NCBI RefSeq assembly: GCF_029023825.1 | Contig: NZ_CP118957.1 | Coordinates: 1,085,501 to 1,149,500 of the forward strand | Length of the DNA stretch: 64,000 bases | Direction of reading: 5' to 3' | Origin: Enterococcus saccharolyticus subsp. saccharolyticus | Lineage (GTDB): Bacteria; Bacillota; Bacilli; Lactobacillales; Enterococcaceae | Part shown: positions 28,744 to 39,243 of the stretch, piece after piece | Layout of the letters: each line of letters begins with the position of its first letter | Position numbering within the stretch: position 1 is the stretch's first letter | Program-made: the position numbers and the translations under genes | Notes under the pieces: generated by a model | Databases searched by the model: none | What the model was told of the DNA's origin: nothing | What the model saw: only the letters and a program-made list of their open reading frames with translations

Positions 28744-31700
28744 GATCCCTTTAAGACCTAGTAACGAAACTTTTACTGATACCCAATGGCAAGCGATTTT
28801 TGACAAAGGGGATAATTTATTGATTTCTGCTTCTGCAGGGTCAGGGAAAACAACCGTACTTGTTCGTCGAGTAATTGAAAAATTAAAAAGTGGTAGTAAT
28901 ATTGATGAGCTATTGATTGTTACGTTTACCGAAGCTGCTGCTCGTGAAATGAAAGAAAGGATTCAAGTGGCATTGCAAGCTGCTGTCAATCAAGAAAGCG
29001 ATGCACAGAAAAGAAGTCATTTCGTTAGACAATTAACCTTATTGCCATTGGCGAATATTTCCACTTTACATGCTTTTTGTTTAACCGTCATTCGCCGTTT
29101 TTATTTCTTGATTGATTTAGATCCAGTGTTTCGTATGTTAACAGATGAAACCGAGAGTCTTTTGCTAAAAGAAGAAGTTTGGGAAGAGCTACGCGATGCT
29201 TGTTATGAAGCACAAGATGAACGATTTTATCGTTTGACTGAAAACTTTTCGAGTGATCGTTCAGATGAAGGAGTGACAGATTTAGTCATGTCTCTCTATA
29301 CCTTTGCACGTGCTAATCCGAATCCCAAACAATGGCTAGAAAATCTTGCAGATAATTATCAAACGACTGGTGGATTGACGCAAAATCCGTTGTATATGAC
29401 GCAATTGAAACCGACGATTATGCACACAATAGAAGCTGCGATTCAACGATTGGAAATTGCTTTGCAACTAGCGCAAATCGATACACTAATTGAAAAAGCA
29501 GCGATGTTAGTAGCAGATGAATTAGCTCAAGCTCAGCGTTTGCTCATGTATTTTAAAGAGGACGATTTAGACTCCGCTTATGCGCAAATTGAGGGATTAT
29601 CTTTTGGTCGCTATCCTGCTTTTCGAAAAGCCGAACAAAAGGAATTATCGGAACCAGTCAAACTACAACGTCAAACAGCCAAAGAATTAGTAGAATCAAT
29701 CAAACAATTCTTTGCTTATTCACCAGAAGAAATGCTAGATTTGATGGAACACGCGCGTCCAATTGTCGAAGAAATGGGAGTTATCACGAAACGTTTTATG
29801 GAGAATTTTCAACAACGAAAATTAGACAAAGGTGTGTTAGACTTTAATGATTTAGAACATTTTACGTTAGCTATTTTACAAGGATCAGGCGATGGTAGTG
29901 AAGCTGCAGCCTATTACCGTCAAAAGTTTGAAGAAGTTTTAGTCGATGAATATCAAGATGTCAATCGTTTGCAAGAAGCAATTTTGTATTGGGTTCGCGA
30001 GCCAGATGATACGCAAGGAAATATGTTCATGGTAGGCGACGTGAAACAATCCATTTATGCATTTCGTTTAGCTGATCCGACATTATTTATTGATAAATAC
30101 TTAGCCTTTGAACAAGCAAAAGGTGGTCGCCGGATTGTTTTAGCAGAAAATTTCCGTTCGCGTTCTGAAGTATTGCAATTTACCAATCTGGTTTTTGAAC
30201 AATTAATGGATGAAGAAGTGGGGCAGATTCCGTATGATGAGGCTGCCAAGTTAATTCCTGGTTTTCCAGCGTTTCCAGAGAGCGATCAATTTCAACCAGA
30301 ACTCCTTTTGTTTGAAAAAGGGATTGAAGAAGATCCCGATGTCGTGGATGATAAGACAGAAGGCGAATTACATGTGGTTGCCTTAAAAATTAAAGAATTA
30401 ATCAATCAGCAGTTTGAAATTTATGATAAAAAAGCGAAAACCAATCGTCCCGTTCGGTATCAAGATATTGTCTTACTCACGCCTACACGTAAAAATAATT
30501 TGGTCATTATGGATATCTTCAAAAAATTTGATATTCCATTAGAAGTCAATGATGCGCAAAACTATTTTCAAGCAACCGAAGTACAAACTATGGTGTCACT
30601 CTTGCAAATTATTGACAATCCTTACCAAGATATTCCATTAGTTGCTGTTTTGCGTTCACCCATTGTTGGTTTAAATGAAGAAGAATTAGCGGAGATTCGT
30701 TTGACCAAAAGAAATGGCGACTACTTAGAAGCCGTACAACTATATGCAGAAAAAGACACGGAGTTAGCGCAACGTTTACACCAATTTTTATCACAATTAG
30801 CTACTTGGCGCGAAATGGCACGACGTCGTTCTCTTGCTCAACTTATCTGGGCTATTTATGAAGAGACGGCCTATTTAGATTATGTCATTGGATTGCCGTC
30901 TGGTCGTCAACGATATGCGAACCTAGTCGCATTGGCAAATCGTGCAGAAAGTTATGAACAAAGTAGTTTCCGTGGGTTGTATCAATTCATTCGTTTTATT
31001 GAAAAAATGCAAGAAAAAGACAAAGATTTAGCTGAACCGTTAGCTATCTCGACAGAAGATGCTGTGCGTGTGATGACCGTTCACGCTAGTAAAGGGTTAG
31101 AATTTCCCGTTGTTTTCTTATTGGATACCACGAAACAATTTAACTACCAAGACTTTCATTCACGCTACATTTTTGAAGAACGTTTAGGTGCAGGGATTCA
31201 ATTTACCAATGATGAACGGATTCGGTTTGATACCTTACCTTATCAAGCGATTAAGCAAGTGCGTATTCAAAAAGCGCTGTCTGAAGAAATGCGTAAATTA
31301 TATGTGGCATTTACTCGAGCAGAACAAAAATTATATTTAGTAGGTTCCTATAAAAATAAAGAAGAAGCGTTTAAAAATTGGTCTCGTGCATTAACACAAG
31401 AGAATTTCGTCTTAGATGCAGCCTTACGTTTGAATGGAAAAGGTAATTTAATGAATTGGATTGGAATGACTTTAATCCGCCATCCTGACATGCAGCATGT
31501 TTATGAAGAAGTTGATGCTGTTCGTCCAATCAATCATGTCGCTGGTTTTCAAATTCATTGGTGGAATCAAGCAACCATTTTAGAAAAATTACCCGGAGCC
31601 TTGGCTGAACCGATACCGCCAGAACAATTAGCGATGCAAGCAAGTGAGGAAACCGCCGAATTTCAACGGCGCTTGTCCTTTAGGTATCCTTTAGAAAAAT

Positions 31701-32404
31701 CAACAATGACGACAAGCTATCAATCTGTTTCCGAAATGAAACGAATTTACAATGATCCTGACGAACAAGATATTGCTAAATTAGCATGGGAAAGTACTTT
31801 TGAACAAAGTCGAAAACAACATTTTCGTTATGTCTCAGATGAATTGGCGAAACCTAAATTTTTACAAAAAGAAAAAATTGAAGCAACCACTATTGGAAGT
31901 GCGACACATACTTTGTTACAGTTACTTCCATTATCGAAAATGCCTACACAAGCAACGATTCAAGAAAAGTTAACGGAATTAGTTACACATCATTATTTAG
32001 AGAAAGCTGTGGCAGATAAAGTAAATATTGATTCGATTGTCTGGTTCTATCAAACGGATTTAGGGAAGTCGTTGGTTACGCACGCTGAAAATGTTCATCG
32101 AGAACAGCCATTTTCAATGTTAAAAGATGCGCAAACCGTCTTTTTAGATTTTGAAGAATCTGGTGCGGAATTACTTGTGCATGGGATTATTGACGGATAT
32201 ATTGAATTTGAGGATCAAATTATTTTATATGACTTTAAAACAGATGCGGTCTACGCGGATAATGAAGTGCAGCTACAACAGCAATATCAAGGACAGTTAC
32301 GTTTATATAAAGAAGCGTTGCAACAAGCGTTGAAAAAACCAGTAACTAAAACGTATCTTGTCTTGTTGAATGGCCAAAAAATTTTACAAATGCAAAACTT
32401 ATAA
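28736..32404 (+). CDS. rexA: ATP-dependent helicase/nuclease subunit A (RexA / AddA)
   Basis: The 1222-residue UvrD-type helicase with C-terminal nuclease. It has Q motif TDTQWQAIF, Walker A SASAGSGKTT (near residue 37), Walker B VDEYQDVN, motif V TVHASKGLEFPVVF, motif VI LYVAFTRAEQKLYLVG, and nuclease motif LYDFKTDAVY near residue 1165. With RexB it resects double-strand breaks to a Chi-like site for RecA loading. The start ATG lies inside the end of rexB, after GAGGGAGG. Operon position and SOS-type promoter suggest induction on DNA damage. Confidence 0.96.
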   Translation: MTKIPLRPSNETFTDTQWQAIFDKGDNLLISASAGSGKTTVLVRRVIEKLKSGSNIDELLIVTFTEAAAREMKERIQVALQAAVNQESDAQKRSHFVRQLTLLPLANISTLHAFCLTVIRRFYFLIDLDPVFRMLTDETESLLLKEEVWEELRDACYEAQDERFYRLTENFSSDRSDEGVTDLVMSLYTFARANPNPKQWLENLADNYQTTGGLTQNPLYMTQLKPTIMHTIEAAIQRLEIALQLAQIDTLIEKAAMLVADELAQAQRLLMYFKEDDLDSAYAQIEGLSFGRYPAFRKAEQKELSEPVKLQRQTAKELVESIKQFFAYSPEEMLDLMEHARPIVEEMGVITKRFMENFQQRKLDKGVLDFNDLEHFTLAILQGSGDGSEAAAYYRQKFEEVLVDEYQDVNRLQEAILYWVREPDDTQGNMFMVGDVKQSIYAFRLADPTLFIDKYLAFEQAKGGRRIVLAENFRSRSEVLQFTNLVFEQLMDEEVGQIPYDEAAKLIPGFPAFPESDQFQPELLLFEKGIEEDPDVVDDKTEGELHVVALKIKELINQQFEIYDKKAKTNRPVRYQDIVLLTPTRKNNLVIMDIFKKFDIPLEVNDAQNYFQATEVQTMVSLLQIIDNPYQDIPLVAVLRSPIVGLNEEELAEIRLTKRNGDYLEAVQLYAEKDTELAQRLHQFLSQLATWREMARRRSLAQLIWAIYEETAYLDYVIGLPSGRQRYANLVALANRAESYEQSSFRGLYQFIRFIEKMQEKDKDLAEPLAISTEDAVRVMTVHASKGLEFPVVFLLDTTKQFNYQDFHSRYIFEERLGAGIQFTNDERIRFDTLPYQAIKQVRIQKALSEEMRKLYVAFTRAEQKLYLVGSYKNKEEAFKNWSRALTQENFVLDAALRLNGKGNLMNWIGMTLIRHPDMQHVYEEVDAVRPINHVAGFQIHWWNQATILEKLPGALAEPIPPEQLAMQASEETAEFQRRLSFRYPLEKSTMTTSYQSVSEMKRIYNDPDEQDIAKLAWESTFEQSRKQHFRYVSDELAKPKFLQKEKIEATTIGSATHTLLQLLPLSKMPTQATIQEKLTELVTHHYLEKAVADKVNIDSIVWFYQTDLGKSLVTHAENVHREQPFSMLKDAQTVFLDFEESGAELLVHGIIDGYIEFEDQIILYDFKTDAVYADNEVQLQQQYQGQLRLYKEALQQALKKPVTKTYLVLLNGQKILQMQNL

Positions 32405-32435
32405 GTTGTAGAAACAGTAAAAAATGCCCGTATTG

Positions 32436-32444
32436 TGGTATAAT
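32436..32444 (+). promoter_or_regulatory. Extended -10 promoter of the HxlR-family gene
   Basis: TGG-TATAAT at 32436-32444, 24 bp before the ATG; no recognisable -35. Confidence 0.5.
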
Positions 32445-32467
32445 AAGGCGAGAAGAGGTGAGTGCCA

Positions 32468-32791
32468 ATGATGGAGACAAGTAAAACAAACTATACACTT
32501 TGTCCAAAGTTTGAAAAAGCTTTTTCAATTTTAGGGAAAAAGTGGAATGGATTAATCATTGATGTGTTACTTCAAGATGGTGAACAGCGATTTGTCGATC
32601 TTGCAAAAAAAATTCCCATGCTAAGTGATCGCGTCTTAACAGAGCGCTTGCGGGAGCTCGAACGGGAAGGTATTGTAGATAAAATTGAGAGTTTATACCA
32701 ACTTACTGAAAAAGGAATTGCCTTAGCAAATGCCTTAGAATCTGTTAAACATTGGAGTCATGATTGGGTAACAGACGAAGAATGTAGTTGA
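32468..32791 (+). CDS. HxlR-family (DUF24) winged-helix transcriptional regulator
   Basis: A 107-residue regulator starting MMETSKTNYTLCPKFEKAFSIL. Members of this family bind inverted repeats as dimers, and many sense electrophiles or oxidants through an N-terminal cysteine; here Cys12 in the LCPKFEKAF motif. The winged helix (IPMLSDRVLTERLRELEREGIV) is complete. The start at 32468 follows AGAGGTG. The target is unknown; the nitroreductase operator at 24993-25009 is a possible one, although this gene's own promoter shows no such repeat. The stop codon overlaps the -35 of the pheST leader. Confidence 0.88.
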   Translation: MMETSKTNYTLCPKFEKAFSILGKKWNGLIIDVLLQDGEQRFVDLAKKIPMLSDRVLTERLRELEREGIVDKIESLYQLTEKGIALANALESVKHWSHDWVTDEECS

Positions 32792-32816
32792 TTTCTATCA
32801 CAATATCTAGTAAACT
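32788..32816 (+). promoter_or_regulatory. Promoter of the pheST T-box leader
   Basis: TTGATT (32788-32793), a 17-bp spacer and TAAACT (32811-32816); the -35 overlaps the stop codon of the HxlR gene. Confidence 0.6.
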
Positions 32817-32819
32817 AAA

Positions 32820-33065
32820 AAACAATTGGATAAGTAACAAGCGAAGATGGAAACAAGTAATTTGGCTGAAACAGACCAGGGAGATTTGCCATAGACTGAA
32901 AGCAATGACTGTATTCGAAAAATGAAATTCACTTCCTGAGCTTGCTTAGTGGAAAAACTAAGCCGGTAGTCACTATCGTTAACGAATTGAGTGCGCGTTA
33001 TTTGACGCGAAGTAGGATGGTAACACGAGACCTCGTTCCTTTTTGGGAGCAAGGTCTCTTTTTGT
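32820..33065 (+). promoter_or_regulatory. T-box riboswitch of pheST (tRNA-Phe responsive)
   Basis: The leader has the T-box sequence AGGATGGTAACACG (33014-33027), whose TGGT can pair with an ACCA tRNA end. A terminator hairpin follows (arms from GAGACCTCGTTCC, 33027-33039, to 33058, then TTTTT). The specifier candidate is TTC at 32928-32930 followed by A, a phenylalanine codon, in the 3' side of stem I. Uncharged tRNA-Phe would favour the antiterminator and pheST expression. Confidence 0.9.
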
Positions 33066-33119
33066 TCGCTCGTAACGACACCAATTTTCTTGAATTATTA
33101 TATTAGAGGAGGCAATCAA

Positions 33120-34163
33120 ATGTCTTTACAGGAAAAACTGGAAGCATTAAAAACAGCGACAATTGAAAAGATTGAAGCAGTTGAAGATTTAAATCATTTA
33201 AATCAAATTCGAGTGGAAACACTTGGTAAAAAAGGTCCTATCACAGAAGTTTTACGAGGTATGAAAGATCTTTCCGCAGAAGAGCGTCCAAAAATTGGGA
33301 GCTTTGCTAATGAAATTCGTGACGTCTTAACAGGCAAAATTGAAGAGAAAAAAAGAATGCTTGAAGAAGCTGCTATGAATAAAGCTTTGGCAGAAGAAAG
33401 CATCGATGTAACCTTGCCAGGAAAACAAATGGTTCAAGGAACACGTCATGTATTGACGCAAATCATGGAAGAAATTGAAGATATTTTTGTTGGCATGGGC
33501 TATCAAGTAATTGAAGGATTTGAAGTAGAGCAAGACCATTATAACTTTGAGCGTATGAACTTGCCTAAAGACCATCCAGCACGTGATATGCAAGACACTT
33601 TTTATATTTCAGATGAGATTTTAATTCGTACACATACTTCTCCAGTACAAGCACGTACGATGGAAAAACATGATTTTTCAAAGGGACCACTACGCATGAT
33701 TTCACCAGGGAAAGTTTTCCGTCGTGATACTGATGATGCGACGCACAGTCATCAATTCCATCAAATTGAAGGATTAGTAATCGATGAACATGTGACAATG
33801 GGTGATTTAAAAGGAACATTAGAAGCTTTGATGCAACGTATGTTTGGGGCAGACCGTAAAATTCGTTTACGTCCAAGTTATTTCCCATTTACGGAACCTT
33901 CTGTTGAAGTGGACGTTAGTTGCTTTAAGTGTGGCGGTAAAGGATGTAACGTATGTAAACATACTGGTTGGATTGAGATTTTAGGTGCTGGGATGGTACA
34001 TCCAAACGTTTTAGAAATGTCTGGCATTGACTCAGAAAAATACTCAGGCTTTGCTTTTGGATTAGGACCTGACCGAATTGCGATGCTACGTTATGGAGTG
34101 AACGATATTCGTAACTTCTATCAAAACGATACGCGATTCATTCGTCAGTTCAAGGGGGAATAA
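33120..34163 (+). CDS. pheS: Phenylalanyl-tRNA synthetase alpha subunit
   Basis: The 347-residue catalytic subunit of the class II heterotetramer that charges tRNA-Phe. The N-terminal coiled coil (residues 1-90) is followed by motif 2 ([27 protein letters not shown]), FFPFTEPS-type substrate loop ([19 protein letters not shown]) and motif 3 ([14 protein letters not shown]). The start at 33120 follows AGAGGAGG. It is co-transcribed with pheT 5 bp downstream under the T-box. Confidence 0.97.
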   Translation: MSLQEKLEALKTATIEKIEAVEDLNHLNQIRVETLGKKGPITEVLRGMKDLSAEERPKIGSFANEIRDVLTGKIEEKKRMLEEAAMNKALAEESIDVTLPGKQMVQGTRHVLTQIMEEIEDIFVGMGYQVIEGFEVEQDHYNFERMNLPKDHPARDMQDTFYISDEILIRTHTSPVQARTMEKHDFSKGPLRMISPGKVFRRDTDDATHSHQFHQIEGLVIDEHVTMGDLKGTLEALMQRMFGADRKIRLRPSYFPFTEPSVEVDVSCFKCGGKGCNVCKHTGWIEILGAGMVHPNVLEMSGIDSEKYSGFAFGLGPDRIAMLRYGVNDIRNFYQNDTRFIRQFKGE

Positions 34164-34168
34164 AACAA

Positions 34169-36589
34169 ATGTTAGTTTCATATAAATGGTTAAATGAATA
34201 TCTTGATTTATCAAAGGTTTCACCACAAGAATTAGCAGATAAAATGTCTGTTACAGGGATTGAAGTTGAAGCAGTCGAAGTACCTGCAGAAGGTTTGAAA
34301 AAAATTGTAGTTGGTGAAGTGATTGAATGTGTGGATCATCCTGATTCAGATCATTTACACATTTGCCAAGTGAATATTGGTGAAGAAGAATTATCACAAA
34401 TTGTTTGTGGTGCACCAAACGTTAAAGCAGGTATTAAGGTGATTGTTGCTTTGCCAAATTCACGCATTGCAGGTAATGTAAAAATTAAAAAAGGCAAAAT
34501 GCGTGGTCAAGTATCAAATGGCATGATTTGTTCATTAGAAGAAATCGGTTATTCAGATAGTGTCATTCCGAAAGAGTACTCAGAAGGTATTCAATATTTA
34601 CCTGCAGATGCTGTGCCGGGTGAACCAGTCTTTTCATATTTAGATATGGATGATGCGATTATTGAATTGTCTATTACTCCAAACCGTGCAGATGCGTTAA
34701 GTATGCGTGGTGTAGCGTATGAAGTTGGTGCAATTTACAATCAAGTACCAAATTTTAAAAAAGAAGAATTACAAGAAGTAGCGAAACCAGCGAGTGAAAA
34801 AATTTCTGTTAACGTAACAGATACCACAGATACACCATCTTATCAAATTCGTATTATCGAAAATGTAAAAATTGCCGCAAGTCCGCAATGGTTACAAAAT
34901 ATCTTGATGAATGCTGGAATTCGTCCAATTAACAACGTTGTCGATGTGACAAATTATATCTTATTATTGTTTGGACAACCGTTACACGCATTTGATTACG
35001 ACAAATTAGGTAGTCAAGAAATCGTGGTGCGTCGTGCACAAGCCGAAGAAGAATTAGTCACATTAGATGGTGTGACACGTCAATTAACAACAGAAAATAT
35101 TGTGATTACAAACGGTCAAGTACCAGTTGCTTTAGCCGGTGTAATGGGCGGATTAGATTCAGAAATTGACAATCAAACAACTACTGTGGCATTAGAAGCC
35201 GCTTTATTTGAACCATTGTCTATTCGTCGTACGTCAAAACAGTTTAATTTACGTAGTGAATCTTCTTCACGTTTTGAAAAAGGGATTAACAAAGCAACTG
35301 TTGATCAAGCCTGTGACGTAGCTGCAGCAATGATTGCGAACCTTGCTGGTGGCGAAGTTTTAAGTGGCGCAGTTAAAGGCGCAGAGGTTGTTGCCAAAGA
35401 TGTCGAAGTTGAAATTACGTTAGCACGTATCAATAATTACTTAGGGACAGCGTTAACTGTCGCTGAAGTCAATGGTATTTTTGATGCTTTAGGCTTTGTT
35501 TACAGCGAAAACGATGACCATTATGTGGTTGTAGTACCGCCACGTCGTTGGGATATTTCAATTGAAGCGGATATTATTGAAGAAGTAGCTCGTATTTATG
35601 GCTACAATAACTTACCATCTACGTTACCAAGTGGTGAAACAGTGGCAGGTGCATTGACACGCGAACAACGCTTAACTCGTAAAGTACGTAGTTTATTTGA
35701 AGGTAATGGCTTAAGTGAAGCGATTAGCTATGCGCTAACAACAGAAGAAAAATCAATGCAATTTATGATGAAAGAAAGTCAACCAACCCGTTTAGATTGG
35801 CCAATGACCGAAGATCGTTCGGTATTACGTTTGAACTTAATTAGTGGGTTGTTAGATGATGTCGCGTATAATGTGGCACGTAAAAATACACAACTAGCTT
35901 TATATGAAGTTGGACGTGTCTTCTATCAAAATGAAGAGGCGAATGTTGCTTTACCAATTGAAGAAACGCACATCGCGTTTGCTTTATCTGGTGAGTGGAC
36001 AACCAAAGATTGGCAAGGCAAAGGTGAAAAGGTTGATTTCTATCACGCAAAAGGTGTGTTAGATAACTTGTTTGCGATGCTATCATTAGAGGATGTCATT
36101 ACGTTTGAAAAGACTAGTGAGATGAAAGAGATGCATCCAGGTCGTACAGCGAACATTTATTTAGGTGAAACAAAAGTTGGTTTTATCGGTCAAGTGCATC
36201 CTTCTGTAGCCAAAGCATATGATGTTCCAGAAACGTATGTTGCAGAGTTAAACTTAGAAGCGTTGTTAGCCAATGATGCTGGTAAATTAATTTATCAAGC
36301 CGTATCTAAATTCCCAGCAGTGTCACGAGACATTGCGTTATTAGTAAAAGAAGAAATTTCGAATCAAGAAATTGTGAAAGAAATTAAACAAGCTGCGGGT
36401 AAATTCTTGACAAATGTGGAAATTTTTGACGTTTATCAAGGGAAAAATATCGAAGCAGGTCACAAATCATTAGCATACAGTTTAACTTTTGTGAATCCAG
36501 AAGCGACATTAACAGACGAAGAAATCAATCGTGCGATGGATAAAGTAACAAAAGCATTGACTGAGTCATTCGAAGCTGTGATTCGTTAA
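34169..36589 (+). CDS. pheT: Phenylalanyl-tRNA synthetase beta subunit
   Basis: The 806-residue beta subunit includes the N-terminal EMAP-like tRNA-binding domain (residues 40-150, [15 protein letters not shown]), the B3/B4 editing domain ([30 protein letters not shown]), B5 ([22 protein letters not shown]) and a C-terminal ferredoxin-like anticodon-binding domain ([12 protein letters not shown]). AAGGGGGAA within the end of pheS is its ribosome site. Length is normal for the family. Confidence 0.97.
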   Translation: MLVSYKWLNEYLDLSKVSPQELADKMSVTGIEVEAVEVPAEGLKKIVVGEVIECVDHPDSDHLHICQVNIGEEELSQIVCGAPNVKAGIKVIVALPNSRIAGNVKIKKGKMRGQVSNGMICSLEEIGYSDSVIPKEYSEGIQYLPADAVPGEPVFSYLDMDDAIIELSITPNRADALSMRGVAYEVGAIYNQVPNFKKEELQEVAKPASEKISVNVTDTTDTPSYQIRIIENVKIAASPQWLQNILMNAGIRPINNVVDVTNYILLLFGQPLHAFDYDKLGSQEIVVRRAQAEEELVTLDGVTRQLTTENIVITNGQVPVALAGVMGGLDSEIDNQTTTVALEAALFEPLSIRRTSKQFNLRSESSSRFEKGINKATVDQACDVAAAMIANLAGGEVLSGAVKGAEVVAKDVEVEITLARINNYLGTALTVAEVNGIFDALGFVYSENDDHYVVVVPPRRWDISIEADIIEEVARIYGYNNLPSTLPSGETVAGALTREQRLTRKVRSLFEGNGLSEAISYALTTEEKSMQFMMKESQPTRLDWPMTEDRSVLRLNLISGLLDDVAYNVARKNTQLALYEVGRVFYQNEEANVALPIEETHIAFALSGEWTTKDWQGKGEKVDFYHAKGVLDNLFAMLSLEDVITFEKTSEMKEMHPGRTANIYLGETKVGFIGQVHPSVAKAYDVPETYVAELNLEALLANDAGKLIYQAVSKFPAVSRDIALLVKEEISNQEIVKEIKQAAGKFLTNVEIFDVYQGKNIEAGHKSLAYSLTFVNPEATLTDEEINRAMDKVTKALTESFEAVIR

Positions 36590-36616
36590 TAGTGATAGTC
36601 AACAAGTTTGTTGTAT

Positions 36617-36689
36617 AAACTATCCGAATATAATAGAGCGTATTCTTGCAACTAAGCAGAAGTACGCTTTATTATTCGGATAGTTTTTT
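36617..36689 (+). terminator. Very long hairpin terminator after pheT
   Basis: An imperfect stem of over 30 bp (arms from AACTATCCGAATA and TATTCGGATAGTT, extending inward through GCGTA/TACGC and TTCT/AGAA) is followed by T6. It is much longer than the other terminators here and could also be a small palindromic repeat element. Confidence 0.75.
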
Positions 36690-36772
36690 GTATATCGTTT
36701 TGGCTGATTTTTTTAATAAAAGCGCGTATTTTCGCGTATTTTATGGTGTGATTTAAATAGGAGGGGAGTCGT

Positions 36773-37750
36773 ATGGGGGTATTTGATCGTTTGTCAGAAC
36801 CAGTCTTTTTGCGCGAGTATCAAGACCATTCTGACCAAATCCAACAATTAAAAGAAATCTATCCAACTTTAAATGAGGTTGGTAAAAGTGTGTTATTAAA
36901 AGATATGCAATTGATTGAATATGGAATGATTGGAGAGAAAAATATTGCTTTTGAACTGAGCCATAGCCATCTGCCAATGTACATAATACATGACATTTAT
37001 CTTGAACATGAAGGATTATCTGCGCAAATTGATTATTTAGTACTGACTAGAAAAATGTGTTTTGTGATTGAGTGTAAAAATTTATATGGAAATATTGAGA
37101 TAAATCATCGTGGTGATTTTATTCGCTCGATAGGAAAATGGAAAAAAGAAAGAATTTATTCACCAATTACTCAAAATCAACGCCATATTGAATTGCTAAA
37201 GCGTTTGCGAAAGAAAGAACAGAATCTATTTATGCAGAAACTACAACAATTATTTAGTGAAGAACGCTATCAATCAATTGTGGTTTTAGCAAATCCTAAA
37301 ACAGTAGTCAATGATCGTTATGCGAGGAAAGAAGTGAAATCGCAGGTTATTCATATTGATCAATTGATTACTTATATAAAACAAATCCTTGAAAAATCTA
37401 AAAATGTGGCTTTCTCAGACAAAGATTTAAAAAAATGGGCAGAATTACATTTAGCATTGCATCAATCTAAGACGTATGAGTACAAAAAACGTTATGACAA
37501 ATATCAAGAAGATGTACCATCTGTAAGTAATCAAGAAACGCTGATTCTGTCATTAAAAGCCTTTCGTCTAAAAAAAAGTAGAGAAGAAAACGTTAAAGCG
37601 TTTTATATTTTTAGTGATAAGCAAATGAATGATTTAATGATGAAAATGCCTAAAACGAAACAAGAGTTATCCAAAGTAACAGGATTTGGAGAAAAAAGAA
37701 TTAATAAATTTGGTGAAGAGTTACTAGAAATTATTCATCAAAATACATAG
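36773..37750 (+). CDS. NERD-domain protein with C-terminal HRDC domain
   Basis: The 325-residue protein has a nuclease-related domain (NERD) at about residues 40-160: GEKNIAFELS, then QIDYLVLTRKMCFVIECKN, which carries the nuclease-like D-x(n)-E-x-K pattern. A C-terminal HRDC domain (about residues 250-322, FYIFSDKQMNDLM...TGFGEKRINKFGEELL) is a nucleic-acid-binding module found in RecQ and RNase D. NERD-HRDC proteins are widespread in Firmicutes, and their role in DNA processing is inferred only. GGAGGGGAGTCGT precedes the ATG. It marks the left edge of a decaying accessory region. Confidence 0.85.
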   Translation: MGVFDRLSEPVFLREYQDHSDQIQQLKEIYPTLNEVGKSVLLKDMQLIEYGMIGEKNIAFELSHSHLPMYIIHDIYLEHEGLSAQIDYLVLTRKMCFVIECKNLYGNIEINHRGDFIRSIGKWKKERIYSPITQNQRHIELLKRLRKKEQNLFMQKLQQLFSEERYQSIVVLANPKTVVNDRYARKEVKSQVIHIDQLITYIKQILEKSKNVAFSDKDLKKWAELHLALHQSKTYEYKKRYDKYQEDVPSVSNQETLILSLKAFRLKKSREENVKAFYIFSDKQMNDLMMKMPKTKQELSKVTGFGEKRINKFGEELLEIIHQNT

Positions 37751-37767
37751 GAAAGTAGGGAATAATA

Positions 37768-37855
37768 TGAAACATTTACGAGGTATCTACTCGATATAGC
37801 TGAAAGGATAGGCACTATATCGAGGATGTTTTCCTATCAATTTTCAGCTATATCG
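37768..37855 (+). promoter_or_regulatory. Possible leader peptide with mutually exclusive hairpins before the ABC exporter pseudogene
   Basis: A ten-codon reading frame (MKHLRGIYSI, 37768-37800) ends inside CTCGATATAG (37791-37800). That arm can pair perfectly with CTATATCGAG (37815-37824), or, extended to CGATATAGCTGAAA (37792-37805), with TTTCAGCTATATCG (37842-37855). A short ORF over switching hairpins upstream of a drug-type ABC exporter resembles ribosome-mediated attenuation leaders. No T-run follows, so control, if any, would be translational. The ribosome site of the peptide is weak. Confidence 0.4.
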
Positions 37856-37889
37856 TCATTATGTATCTAAATAATGAGGAGATATCGCT

Positions 37890-39203
37890 GTGAATAAAAA
37901 AATTATCAAGATATTTCAAACAAAATTAGGATTATATATTCTTTTAGGCATATGTGTATCCTTTTGACAAACAAGTAACGTTTATTTTTTACAATAATTC
38001 TTGGATCAAGTAAAGGAACAACCGCTAATCTGGATGATTGGTTATGTGATTACGTTATTTTTAAGTCCGTTACTAGCGTATGTGGCAGAATATCCGTTTA
38101 ATCAATTGCAGCAAGGGATTTATTATTTTGTGAAACAGCAAGTCTTGCAAAAAATGAGTACAATTGATTATCTGACGTATTTACGTTATTCTCCTGGAGA
38201 ATTATTACAAAAAATTGAAGTTGGTGCGACAGCCGGACGCAATATCTATGTGAAATTTTATTGTTGTTTGTTTCGAGAGTTGCTGCCAGAAGTGATATTT
38301 ACACTATTTTTTATTCTATTTATTGATAAAAAAATGATTCCTCTAATTCTATTGGGGTGTCTAGTTGTTTTTTTTCTTTACAAGGATTTTATTGAGAGTG
38401 CTTCAGTCATTAAAAGAGGCGACCTTGCTTTCCGAAGAACGGCTGAATACAACTGAACCGAATGTATATCAAAGAACTGGCAACTTATCAACAAACAGCG
38501 AAAAAAGCAACAAACGTAACAACTAAAATGGCATTCATTCATGAAGCATTTTTTGCTTGTTTTGCATTGAGTGTCGCTTTGTTAAAAGTGTCGGTTGTTG
38601 TCTTGTTTTTTACAAAGCATTTAACCTTGTCACTTGGTGGTTTTATTGCATTGTTAGCATATATGGATAAGATTTACCAACCAATTGCCATTTTCAACGT
38701 GTTATTTGTTCAATATCGTTTAGATAAGATTGCTTATGCACGGTTAGAAACTATTTTGCATGCAAAAGATGATAAAAACTAATCATATCACAGCATTGGC
38801 ATGAAAAAATTGATTGCTTGTCGCTGGAAAATCTTTCGTTTCAGATTGACGGGAAAATGATTTTATCAAATATTTCACTGCAATTTGAAAAGGAAATCTA
38901 TGGTTTAGTAGGGAAAAGTGGTTCTGGTAAATCAACTATTCTTAAAGTGTTATTGGGTTTATTTCATCCTAGTGAAGGGACAGTACGGATAAATAATCAG
39001 AACTTGGATGAGTTTAATCTTTCGTCGGTTTATTAGCAGATGTTCTATTTGTCGCAAGATGCGCCTATTTTTGAAGGAACGTTACGGGAAAACATTGTGT
39101 TGGATTGTTCAGCAACTGATTCGGAAATTGAAAAAGTGTTGCAAAAATGTCAATTAGGCACCTTTTTGCAACACTTGCCAGATAAATTAGCAACCAAAAA
39201 TTG
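37890..39203 (+). pseudogene. ABC exporter (permease plus ATPase) pseudogene, truncated by an IS element
   Basis: The remains of a single-chain ABC exporter start at GTG 37890 after GAGGAG. The permease part reads through two in-frame stops (TGA 37965, TAA 37995). It continues at 38001-38456, shifts frame to 38462-38782, shifts again to 38818, and meets TAG at 39034. The ATPase domain keeps Walker A GKSGSGKST and the Q-loop region YLSQDAPIFEGTLRENI. The signature and Walker B are absent because the frame ends at DKLATKN, where the IS200/IS605 right end begins. It was probably a peptide or drug exporter and is certainly non-functional. Confidence 0.88.
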
Positions 39204-39215
39204 ACCAAACTATCC

Positions 39216-39230
39216 CCGTAGTTCCTACGG
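39216..39230 (-). repeat. Right-end hairpin of the IS200/IS605 element
   Basis: Perfect inverted repeat CCGTAG-TTC-CTACGG, the usual TnpA-recognised subterminal hairpin and also the 3' end of the TnpB-associated guide RNA scaffold. Confidence 0.75.
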
Positions 39231-39243
39231 TTCTTGATTTTAT

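Noticed and set aside
36723..36742. Tandem repeat CGCGTATTTT x2 upstream of the NERD gene
   Set aside because: Only two 10-bp copies, no pairing or known motif; probably chance, although it lies near the gene's promoter region.
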